Part shown: positions 1 through 5,399 of the stretch, piece after piece
Layout: every line of letters starts with the position of its first letter
Numbering within the stretch: position 1 is the first letter of the stretch
Assembly (NCBI GenBank): GCA_003164255.1
Contig: PLST01000056.1
Span: 3,580-11,622, forward strand
Reading direction: 5' to 3'
Source of the DNA: Acidobacteriaceae bacterium
GTDB lineage: Bacteria; Acidobacteriota; Terriglobia; Terriglobales; Acidobacteriaceae
DNA length: 8,043 nucleotides
The notes under the pieces: generated by a model
The model's database searches: none
What the model was told of the DNA's origin: nothing
Seen by the model: the letters and a program-made list of their open reading frames with translations, nothing else
Made by a program: the position numbers and the translations under genes

Positions 1-897
1 CTTGCTTACGTGGAGCAACGACGCGGCCGCATCCTGGAAAGCATCAATTCTTCCGAACCCCTGGCTGAAATCCTAGAGCGGATTACTCAGCTGGTTTCAC
101 TACGGCTCAACGGCGCTGCCTGCTGGTGCCAGGTCGCGGACGGAGCCATGCTGGGCAACCGTCCGCCGAGCCTCGCTTCCGCGTCGCTGCGCACTGTCGA
201 ACACCCCATCGCCACCCGCTCCGGCCCCACGCTGGGTGCGATCTACGCCGCCATCCATGCGCGAACCAGGCCTACTGCCGCAGAAAAGCATGCTCTGGCC
301 ATGGCCGCGGAATTGGCCACTTTGGCCATTGAAACCTCGCATCTCCACTCCGATCTCGTGCACCGCTCCGAATTCGATCTGCTCACCGATGTACAGAATC
401 GCTTCGTCCTGGAGAAGACGCTTGACGAGATGATTCAAGCGGCCCGCCAATCCGCCGGCATCTTCGGCCTGATCTATATCGACCTCAATGAATTCAAGCA
501 GGTCAATGACGTGTATGGGCATCAGGCCGGAGACTTCTATCTGCAAGAATTGACGCGGCGCATGAAGCGCCATCTGCGCCCCGGCGACACACTGGCGCGC
601 CTAGGCGGAGATGAGTTCGCAGTGCTGGTTTCCGACGTGCACTGTCGCGCCGGAGTCGAGGAGATCGCCGCGCGGCTGGAATGCTGTTTCGGCGATCCTT
701 TCATTGGAGAGAACTACGTGCTGCATGGCTCGGCCAGCATCGGCATCGCTCTCTATCCTGACGACGCCAGCACCGCCGACAGCCTGCTTCGTGCGGCAGA
801 TGCCGCCATGTATGTTGCCAAGAACACCCGGCTGGGCAAAACCCGCGCGCCGGACAGTCAGCCGGAAGGCCAACTCGCGCCTAATGACCATCCTTAA
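1..897 (+). CDS. GAF-GGDEF diguanylate cyclase, 5' end cut by window edge
   Basis: This protein probably makes cyclic di-GMP from two GTP in the cytoplasm. The reading frame is open to the window's left edge, so the N-terminus is missing; the GTG at 10 is probably internal. The first ~120 residues resemble the end of a GAF-type sensor fold with a helical linker. The GGDEF domain starts at the DLLTDVQNRF segment (nt ~379) and contains the metal and substrate segment DLNEFKQVNDVYGHQAGD (nt ~481-534). The active-site GGDEF lies at nt 604-618 and is intact. An RPGD at nt 577-588 sits exactly five residues before it, as expected of the RxxD inhibitory site, so product feedback inhibition is likely. 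The SIGIALYPDDA motif completes the domain. No EAL or HD-GYP domain follows. The next gene is 557 bp away, so it is probably not part of the downstream operon. The enzyme family is clear; the sensed signal is unknown. Confidence 0.93.
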   Translation, partial: LAYVEQRRGRILESINSSEPLAEILERITQLVSLRLNGAACWCQVADGAMLGNRPPSLASASLRTVEHPIATRSGPTLGAIYAAIHARTRPTAAEKHALAMAAELATLAIETSHLHSDLVHRSEFDLLTDVQNRFVLEKTLDEMIQAARQSAGIFGLIYIDLNEFKQVNDVYGHQAGDFYLQELTRRMKRHLRPGDTLARLGGDEFAVLVSDVHCRAGVEEIAARLECCFGDPFIGENYVLHGSASIGIALYPDDASTADSLLRAADAAMYVAKNTRLGKTRAPDSQPEGQLAPNDHP

Positions 898-965
898 GCT
901 CGTGACGTTCCCTGCTCGTAATTCCTTGGCCCTGCCACATTTCCTCACCCCGCGTTAATTGTTCT

Positions 966-984
966 CCACCCGCCTGGCGGGTGG
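966..984. repeat. Perfect 9-bp inverted repeat CCACCCGCC-T-GGCGGGTGG
   Basis: The arms 966-974 and 976-984 are exact reverse complements separated by one base. It lies 68 bp after the diguanylate cyclase stop codon. No T-run follows on either strand, so it is not a standard intrinsic terminator. It may stabilise the 3' end of the upstream transcript or be part of the repetitive element that continues to about 1073. Confidence 0.6.
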
Positions 985-1018
985 CTCGCATCCCAGGAAC
1001 CTCACCCAACGGCGATCC

Positions 1019-1075
1019 GGGGGTGCCCCAGGTCTCGCCCGCCGCGGCGGGAGACCTGGGATCGCGCGAACCCCC
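1019..1075. repeat. REP-like palindromic element
   Basis: A long hairpin is directly visible. The outer arms CCCAGGTCTC (1027-1036) and GAGACCTGGG (1051-1060) match over 10 bp. The inner arms CCGCCG (1039-1044) and CGGCGG (1045-1050) add 6 bp, leaving only a 2-base bulge at 1037-1038. The flanks GGGGGTGCC and GATCGCGCGAACCCCC frame it. From memory, elements beginning GGGTGCCCCA around a variable stem and ending TGGGAT are repeated many times in acidobacterial genomes between genes. No T-tract follows, so mRNA end protection or a mobile REP-type element fits better than an intrinsic terminator. Confidence 0.65.
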
Positions 1076-1084
1076 TCAGCCACG

Positions 1085-1120
1085 GATTACTCCCCGGAAA
1101 CGCCGTAGGCAACGTTGATC
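1085..1120 (+). repeat. Dispersed repeat, copy 1 (core AAACGCCGTAGG)
   Basis: This stretch matches 7683-7718 in the same orientation at about 25 of 36 positions. Both copies begin GATTAC, share the exact 12-base core AAACGCCGTAGG (1098-1109 here), and end TGATC. Immediately after the core is a short palindrome, here CAACGTTG (1110-1117). No function is known to me. Confidence 0.5.
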
Positions 1121-1443
1121 CACGCCAATGGTAGGTCGCGAGATTCCAGTCGCAATGCCGACTTGCAGGGACTAATCGTGTCCTCCAGCGATGATTCGCT
1201 CATTGTGCGCCAGTGCTGTTCAAGGCGAATTCAGGTGGCCGCTCGAAACTCAGCTGAAGCTTAACGATCGGTCTGACTCACAAACCGATATGGGTGTTCT
1301 TGAAACCACGGTAGATCCAGCAATTGCTGCGTAGGAAATCCACTCAAAAAGAAAAAATCTGCCCGGCACCGATGAGTTTTGGGGCTCCCGCCTGTTTTAC
1401 CCAGTAGAGAGGTAAGATCGGGCCGGCCAAGGTCAGCCCCAAA

Positions 1444-1448
1444 AGGAG
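1444..1448 (+). promoter_or_regulatory. Ribosome-binding site of the first SDR gene
   Basis: AGGAG at 1444-1448 lies six bases before the ATG at 1455. It fixes the start of the dehydrogenase, which also begins just ahead of the first beta strand of the Rossmann fold. Confidence 0.8.
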
Positions 1449-1454
1449 ATCATC

Positions 1455-2180
1455 ATGAACATCGCACTGAAAACAGTTTTGATTACCGGGACGAATCGCG
1501 GTATCGGCCGTGCACTTGTTGAAGAGGCCCTCCGGCTCGGAGCTAGGAGGGTGTACGCAGGAACTCGCGGATCGTTCGACATCTCCGACGAGCGTGTAAC
1601 GCCGCTGATGCTCGACGTGACCAGCGCCGAGCAGATTGAGAAGGCGGTCAGGCAGGTCGGTAGCCTCGACGTCCTCATCAACAACTCCGGAATCGCTCCC
1701 TATGACGATCTGAGTGATCCGGCTGTCATCGAGCAAACCCTCGCCGTCAATTTCTTTGGCATGTACAAGGTTTCGCGGGCATTTCTGCCGATGCTGAAGC
1801 GCTCCAAAGGAGCTCTCGTCAACAACCTTTCGTTGATGGCGCTCGCTCCGTTGCCGCTTACGCCCAGCTACGCGATTTCGAAAGCGGCCGCGTTAAGCAT
1901 GACGCAGTCCCTGATGGCGCTACTGGCAAGTGAGGGAGTGACGGTCCACGGAGTCTTCCTTGGTCCGGTCGACACCGACATGACTCGCGGCTTCGAGATC
2001 CCAAAGGCTTCGCCCGAGTCGGTCGCGCAAGGCATCTTCATCGGTCTGGAGAACGGTGAAGAGGACATCTTCCCAGACCCGGCATCGCAATCCATCGCCG
2101 GCGGCTGGCGCACCGGTGTCGCCAAGGAGTTTGAGAAGCAATACGCAGGCTTCGTGCCGCAAACTGCGGCGGCTCTCTAA
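1455..2180 (+). CDS. Short-chain dehydrogenase/reductase (classical SDR)
   Basis: This 241-residue cytoplasmic oxidoreductase has the length and motifs of a classical SDR. The cofactor loop TGTNRGIG is at residues 11-18, LDVTS at 53-57 contacts the adenine, and NNSG (usual form NNAG) is at 76-79. The catalytic set is complete: N99 in AVNFFG, S126, Y139 and K143 in YxxxK, followed by GPVDTD at 170-175. Arg at the end of the second strand (YAGTR, R38) favours NADP(H) over NAD(H), by analogy. The substrate cannot be told; it may be a carbonyl compound or alcohol. It leads the same-strand series, and the next gene starts 60 bp after its stop. The start is supported by a strong ribosome-binding site. 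Family assignment is firm; the specific reaction is not. Confidence 0.93.
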   Translation: MNIALKTVLITGTNRGIGRALVEEALRLGARRVYAGTRGSFDISDERVTPLMLDVTSAEQIEKAVRQVGSLDVLINNSGIAPYDDLSDPAVIEQTLAVNFFGMYKVSRAFLPMLKRSKGALVNNLSLMALAPLPLTPSYAISKAAALSMTQSLMALLASEGVTVHGVFLGPVDTDMTRGFEIPKASPESVAQGIFIGLENGEEDIFPDPASQSIAGGWRTGVAKEFEKQYAGFVPQTAAAL

Positions 2181-2227
2181 GGAGCGCGGCACACCACGGA
2201 ATACCCACTGTCAACAAAAGAGAGGAT

Positions 2228-2232
2228 GGAGG
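2228..2232 (+). promoter_or_regulatory. Ribosome-binding site deciding the start of SRPBCC gene A
   Basis: GGAGG at 2228-2232 is eight bases before the ATG at 2241. An in-frame ATG at 2226 overlaps this site and lacks one of its own. Starting at 2241 also makes the protein align from residue 1 with its paralogue at 2784. Confidence 0.75.
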
Positions 2233-2240
2233 TACAGATC

Positions 2241-2687
2241 ATGAAGAAAGATGGTTTCACAACTTCGTTTACGGTTGACCAATCTCCCGAAGAAGTCTTC
2301 AAGGCTGTCAACAACGTTCGCGGCTGGTGGTCAGGAGAAATCGACGGCGATACCGGCAAGCTCGGCACCGAATTCACATATCGCTACCACAACATGCACA
2401 TGTCCAAACAGCAGATCATGGAATTCGTTCCCGGCAAGAAGGTTGTGTGGCATGTTACGAATGCCGAACTGACCTTTGTCAAAGACAAGACCGAGTGGCT
2501 CGGGACTGACATTGTGTTTGAGATTGCCAGGAAAGGCGGCAAGACCGAACTCCGCTTTACGCATGTGGGACTGGTCCCTGCATTCGAGTGCTTTGGCGGC
2601 TGCTCGGGCGCATGGGGCGCGCTCGTCGAAGGCAATCTTCGCAATCTCATCACAACCGGCAGGAATCAGCCTGACGTATTCGCGTAA
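2241..2687 (+). CDS. SRPBCC/AHSA1-like protein, paralogue A
   Basis: This 148-residue protein belongs to the START/SRPBCC helix-grip fold, the AHSA1-like branch, which forms a deep hydrophobic pocket for ligands. The N-terminal SFTVDQSPEEVFKAVNNVRGWW segment (residues 9-30) is the typical first strand and helix. The strand-rich middle carries EFVPGKKVVW (61-70), and DKTEWLGTDIVFEI (82-95) follows. FTHVGLVPAFECF (106-118) and the C-terminal helix complete the fold. Two cysteines, C117 and C121, lie in ECFGGCSGAWG. No signal peptide is seen, so it is probably cytoplasmic. Members bind lipids, polyketides or act in stress response; the ligand here is unknown. It is about 52% identical to the next gene, so the pair arose by tandem duplication. 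Gene spacing suggests co-transcription with both neighbours. Confidence 0.9.
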   Translation: MKKDGFTTSFTVDQSPEEVFKAVNNVRGWWSGEIDGDTGKLGTEFTYRYHNMHMSKQQIMEFVPGKKVVWHVTNAELTFVKDKTEWLGTDIVFEIARKGGKTELRFTHVGLVPAFECFGGCSGAWGALVEGNLRNLITTGRNQPDVFA

Positions 2688-2783
2688 GTCAGCGAAGAGA
2701 CAACTCACGCGTGCATGCCCCGGCGTAAGGTAATCACTCAACTGAATTTCCGAATCTTGAATTCTCAATACGAGGGAGGAACC

Positions 2784-3245
2784 ATGTCGAATCAAAACTA
2801 CAGCGCAACCATTTCGGTCGATCAGTCACCAAAAGAAGCATTCGAGGCCATCCGGAACGTACGCGGATGGTGGTCCGAAGAGATTGAAGGCAGCACCGCC
2901 AAGGTGGGCGACGAGTTCAGGTACCACTACCAGAACCTCCACACATGCACCATGAAGCTCGTGGAACTCGTGCCCGACAAGCGTGTGGCGTGGCTCGTCA
3001 CTGACAACTACTTCAACTTCACTGAGGACAAGACTGAGTGGAAGGGCACCAAGGTTGTTTTCGATATCTCAGGGAAAGGCGATCAAACGGAGATACACTT
3101 CACGCACGAGGGCCTGGTCCCCGCCTACGAGTGTTTCAATGTCTGCTCCGACGCTTGGGGCAGATACATCCGTGGCAGCTTGAAGAGCCTGATCGCGACC
3201 GGCAAGGGATCCCCCAACCAAAAAGAAAGTGTGGAAACGGTTTAG
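2784..3245 (+). CDS. SRPBCC/AHSA1-like protein, paralogue B
   Basis: This 153-residue protein aligns without gaps to paralogue A over about 140 residues, with 73 identities by my count. Shared blocks are VDQSP (12-16), NVRGWWS (25-31), DKTEW (82-86), FTHxGLVPA (106-114), ECFxxCSxAWG (116-126) and the helix ending in TG (139-140). C117 and C121 are kept, and paralogue B has one further cysteine at 55. It ends in a longer polar tail. The start at 2784 has a strong GGGAGGA site at 2774-2780; the longer in-frame start at 2715 lacks one and would break the alignment with A. The ligand is unknown. Divergence to about half identity suggests the two copies bind different ligands or form a heterodimer, which is an inference. 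Confidence 0.9.
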   Translation: MSNQNYSATISVDQSPKEAFEAIRNVRGWWSEEIEGSTAKVGDEFRYHYQNLHTCTMKLVELVPDKRVAWLVTDNYFNFTEDKTEWKGTKVVFDISGKGDQTEIHFTHEGLVPAYECFNVCSDAWGRYIRGSLKSLIATGKGSPNQKESVETV

Positions 3246-3318
3246 AGTGCTCCGACGGAACCTTTTATCGAGCGTCAAACGGAAAATGAAGGACACCCAA
3301 AAGTAGGAGACAAAATCA

Positions 3319-3468
3319 ATGATCTGCCCAGTATGCATCGCAAGCACAGCAGCAGTGGTCGCCGGTGCCGGATCCTCGGGGGGAGTTCTGGCGGTGTGCA
3401 TCGGCAAATTCACAAGGTTCTTCAGAGCGAATCGCTTCGGTCTGTTTCAGAAAGAAAAGGGGAACTAA
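3319..3468 (+). CDS. Small CxxC membrane-type protein (49 aa)
   Basis: This short gene begins MICPVCIAST and ends FQKEKGN. It has a CPVC pair at C3 and C6, then a small-residue hydrophobic stretch (residues 7-28, rich in Ala, Val and Gly) that could be one membrane helix, a third cysteine at C27, and a basic aromatic tail (KFTRFFRANRFGLFQKEKG) that should face the cytoplasm. It has its own ribosome-binding site, AGGAGA at 3305-3310, eight bases before the ATG. Its stop TAA at 3466-3468 is followed after one base by the ATG of the DUF899 gene, so the two are probably translationally coupled. I recall similar small proteins beside SRPBCC and DUF899 genes but cannot confirm this here. The function is unknown. 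It is too short for many gene finders and may be absent from automatic annotation. Confidence 0.75.
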   Translation: MICPVCIASTAAVVAGAGSSGGVLAVCIGKFTRFFRANRFGLFQKEKGN

Positions 3469-3469
3469 G

Positions 3470-4285
3470 ATGGCAACCGACAAGGAGAGAGACATGGAAA
3501 AGGGAAAGGAGCATCTCGCGATGAAGACACCCCCGATTGTGTCGCAGCAGGAGTGGGAGGCTGCGCGGCAACAGCTGCTCGTGAAAGAGAAGGCCCTGAT
3601 GCACGCCCGTGACGCGATGGCCGCCGAACGCCGGCGCATGCCGTGGATGGCGATTGAGAAGCAGTATGAGTTCGACGGACCAAAGGGCAAAGTAAGCCTG
3701 CTCGATCTGTTCGAGGGCCGCCGTCAGTTGATCATCTACCGCGCCTTCTTCGAGCCTGGGGTGTTCGGCTGGCCGGAGCATGCCTGCCGCGGCTGCTCCC
3801 TGGGCGCAGATCAGGTTGCTCACCTGGCCCATCTGAACGCCCGCGACACCACGCTCGCCTACGCCTCGCGCGCACCACAGGCGGACATCGCGCGCCTGAA
3901 GGCGCGAATGGGCTGGGAGATGCCCTGGTACACCATGACCGACAGCTTCGACGTGGACTTCGGCGTGGACCAGTGGCACGGCCACAATGCATTCATCCGC
4001 GACGGCGACAAGGTGTTCCGCACATACGTCATCAACAGTCGCGGCGACGAGGCGATGGGGACCACCTGGAGCTACCTCGATATGACGGCGCTTGGCCGTC
4101 AGGAGGCCTGGGAGGATTCACCGGAGGGCTACCCGCAGACCCCGCCGTACAAGTGGTGGAACTGGCACGACAACTACAACGCCGAGACCGCGCCCCACCC
4201 GCTGTGGGTCGATATCCTTACTGATCCCGAGGGAGCCGCAGCCCGTCGGCGCGAAGCAGAGGCGAAAGCGTGCAAATGCGAATGA
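3470..4285 (+). CDS. DUF899 family thioredoxin-like protein
   Basis: This 271-residue protein matches the DUF899 family, which has a thioredoxin-like fold and no settled reaction. Visible hallmarks are IVSQQEWEAARQQLLVKEKAL (residues 23-43), the RRRMPWMAIEKQYEFDGPKGKVSLLDLFEGRRQLIIY block (55-90), CRGCS (C106xxC109) where thioredoxins have their CxxC, a RDTTLAYASRAP block (125-136), RMGWEMPWYT (146-155) and FDVDFGVD (160-167). The C-terminal part has YKWWNWHDNYN, then a charged tail with CKC. No signal peptide is visible, so it is probably cytoplasmic. The start at 3470 is chosen because it follows the small gene's stop by one base and has AAGGGGA at 3457-3462. In-frame ATGs at 3494 and 3521 also have good ribosome-binding sites, and family members usually begin near the latter. 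Confidence 0.9.
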   Translation: MATDKERDMEKGKEHLAMKTPPIVSQQEWEAARQQLLVKEKALMHARDAMAAERRRMPWMAIEKQYEFDGPKGKVSLLDLFEGRRQLIIYRAFFEPGVFGWPEHACRGCSLGADQVAHLAHLNARDTTLAYASRAPQADIARLKARMGWEMPWYTMTDSFDVDFGVDQWHGHNAFIRDGDKVFRTYVINSRGDEAMGTTWSYLDMTALGRQEAWEDSPEGYPQTPPYKWWNWHDNYNAETAPHPLWVDILTDPEGAAARRREAEAKACKCE

Positions 4286-4430
4286 GCGCGCCATCTCCAA
4301 CCTCGGCGCTACCCCGCTAGAGGCGCCGATCCGATGGCGCTGTCACCCGAAGCGGAGTTGTCGATCCGGAAAGCACATCCACTTCGTGGGAGAACACGAC
4401 GCATGATTCTCTCTCAAGCGTCGCGAGGCG

Positions 4431-4444
4431 CGCGTAGCTACGCG
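4431..4444. promoter_or_regulatory. Perfect 14-bp palindrome upstream of second SDR
   Basis: CGCGTAGCTACGCG is a perfect palindrome that ends six bases before the AAGGAGG ribosome-binding site (4450-4456) of the gene at 4462. It could be the operator of a dimeric repressor or form part of an mRNA hairpin near the start. It is not followed by a T-tract, so it is not a terminator. No dedicated repressor gene is next to it. Confidence 0.45.
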
Positions 4445-4461
4445 AGTGGAAGGAGGACGAG

Positions 4462-5223
4462 ATGGCTTCGTTGTGCGGCAAGAAAATGGTCGTCATCGGC
4501 GGCAGCCGCGGCATCGGCCGCCGCATCGTCGAGGCGGGCATTCGCAACGGGGCGCAGGTCCTCGCGGTGGCTCGACAACAAGCGCCGCTCCAGCAACTCG
4601 CCCTCGAGGTCCCCGGAGTCGAAACCCTCGCGCTTGATGCAAGGGAAGAAAATGCGCCTTGGAAAGTTTTCGGCGTCCTCACCCCCGACGTCCTCATCCT
4701 CGGTGGCGGAGTTTTTCCGCCAGCCGCACCGATCTACGAGCAAAGCTGGCAGCAGTTCTCCACGAACTGGGAGAACGACGTCAGAATTGCATTCAACTTC
4801 TCCAAGGCGGCGCTCAAGCGTCCTCTCCCTGCAGGTGCTTCGGTGGTGCTTATGTCCAGTTGCGCCGCCCTCGGAGGTTCGCCGCTTTCCGGTGGCTATG
4901 CCGGAGCCAAGCGAACCCAGATGTTCATCGCAAACTACAGCCAGAAAGAGTCCGATCGCCTCGGCCTCGGATTGCGATTCATGGCCATTGCACCGCGCAT
5001 CATTCCGGACACGGAGTTCGGCAAGCATGCGATCGCGGGCTACTCCCGCTATCTTGGAATTTCCGCCGCGGACTTCGTCCAGAGCATGGTTGCGCCGCCG
5101 ACCTCATGCGTTGTCGCCACGGCGGTCATCGAGTTGGTTGCGTACCCGGATCGCTCCCTGGGAGATGTGTTCATCGTCTCCGGCAAGGGCCTGGAAGCCA
5201 TTCCAGCACGAGACACATCTTAA
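4462..5223 (+). CDS. Divergent short-chain dehydrogenase/reductase
   Basis: This 253-residue protein is an SDR with an N-terminal Rossmann fold. The cofactor loop GGSRGIG is at residues 13-19, and an Arg after the second strand (AVAR, R38) suggests NADP(H). LDARE (58-62) replaces the usual LDV, and the usual NNAG is replaced by LGGG at 80-83. The catalytic serine is S132 or S133 (MSSCAAL), and YAGAK at 146-150 supplies Y146 and K150. The C-terminal strand (DVFIVSGKGLEA) resembles the usual DGG segment that closes SDRs. It is not close in sequence to the first SDR, so the two are not a recent duplication. The start is fixed by AAGGAGG five bases upstream. Gaps of 176 bp on both sides suggest it may have its own promoter. 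The substrate is unknown. Confidence 0.9.
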   Translation: MASLCGKKMVVIGGSRGIGRRIVEAGIRNGAQVLAVARQQAPLQQLALEVPGVETLALDAREENAPWKVFGVLTPDVLILGGGVFPPAAPIYEQSWQQFSTNWENDVRIAFNFSKAALKRPLPAGASVVLMSSCAALGGSPLSGGYAGAKRTQMFIANYSQKESDRLGLGLRFMAIAPRIIPDTEFGKHAIAGYSRYLGISAADFVQSMVAPPTSCVVATAVIELVAYPDRSLGDVFIVSGKGLEAIPARDTS

Positions 5224-5330
5224 GTTCGAATCAGCAGCTTCGAAACCGTGGGCCACAATTGTGGGAAGATAAATGCGGAGCGGTTGCGGGCCACCAGATG
5301 CGCAAGCTTATTGCCCATCTCGCACTGAGG

Positions 5331-5384
5331 GAACCTGGGCCGCCGAATCGACCCGCAAGAACGGCGAGTTCGGGCCCCAGGTTC
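5331..5384 (+). promoter_or_regulatory. Inverted repeat in the leader of the hydrolase gene
   Basis: GAACCTGGG (5331-5339) pairs with CCCAGGTTC (5376-5384), and CGCCG (5341-5345) can pair with CGGCG (5362-5366) inside it. The structure ends 15 bases before the ATG at 5400. The following bases are not T-rich, so it is not a standard terminator. It may be a leader hairpin or another intergenic palindromic element. The AACCTGGG/CCCAGGTT arm resembles the CCCAGGT arm of the element at 1027-1060. Confidence 0.35.
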
Positions 5385-5399
5385 TCGGAATAGGCACCC

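Larger units (their letters stand above)
898..1454. other. 557-bp intergenic region with palindromes, no gene seen
   Basis: I find no convincing gene on either strand; the only + strand ORFs I checked (ATG at 1290 and 1372) are under 15 codons and lack good ribosome-binding sites. The left half (about 960-1125) contains two strong palindromes and a dispersed repeat, listed separately. The right half (about 1130-1440) has lower structure and should contain the promoter of the SDR gene at 1455. A TAAGAT hexamer at 1413-1418 could be a -10 box, but no good -35 lies at the right distance, so I do not call it. A short inverted repeat ATCGGT/ACCGAT occurs at 1267-1272 and 1284-1289. Confidence 0.6.

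Noticed and set aside
1389..1418. Possible promoter with -10 TAAGAT for the first SDR
   Set aside because: The bases 16-18 bp upstream do not resemble a -35 box, so this cannot be told from chance.
2715..2783. Longer start for SRPBCC paralogue B at 2715
   Set aside because: It has no good ribosome-binding site. The ATG at 2784 has a strong one and gives an N-terminus that aligns with paralogue A.
3365..3469. Longer start for the DUF899 protein at 3365
   Set aside because: This segment is occupied in another frame by the small CxxC gene, which has its own start signal and stops one base before 3470.
4334..5272. Long open frame rich in Ser and Arg across the second SDR
   Set aside because: It is a shadow frame in GC-rich coding DNA, with no domain and a biased composition, and it overlaps an SDR with a complete motif set.
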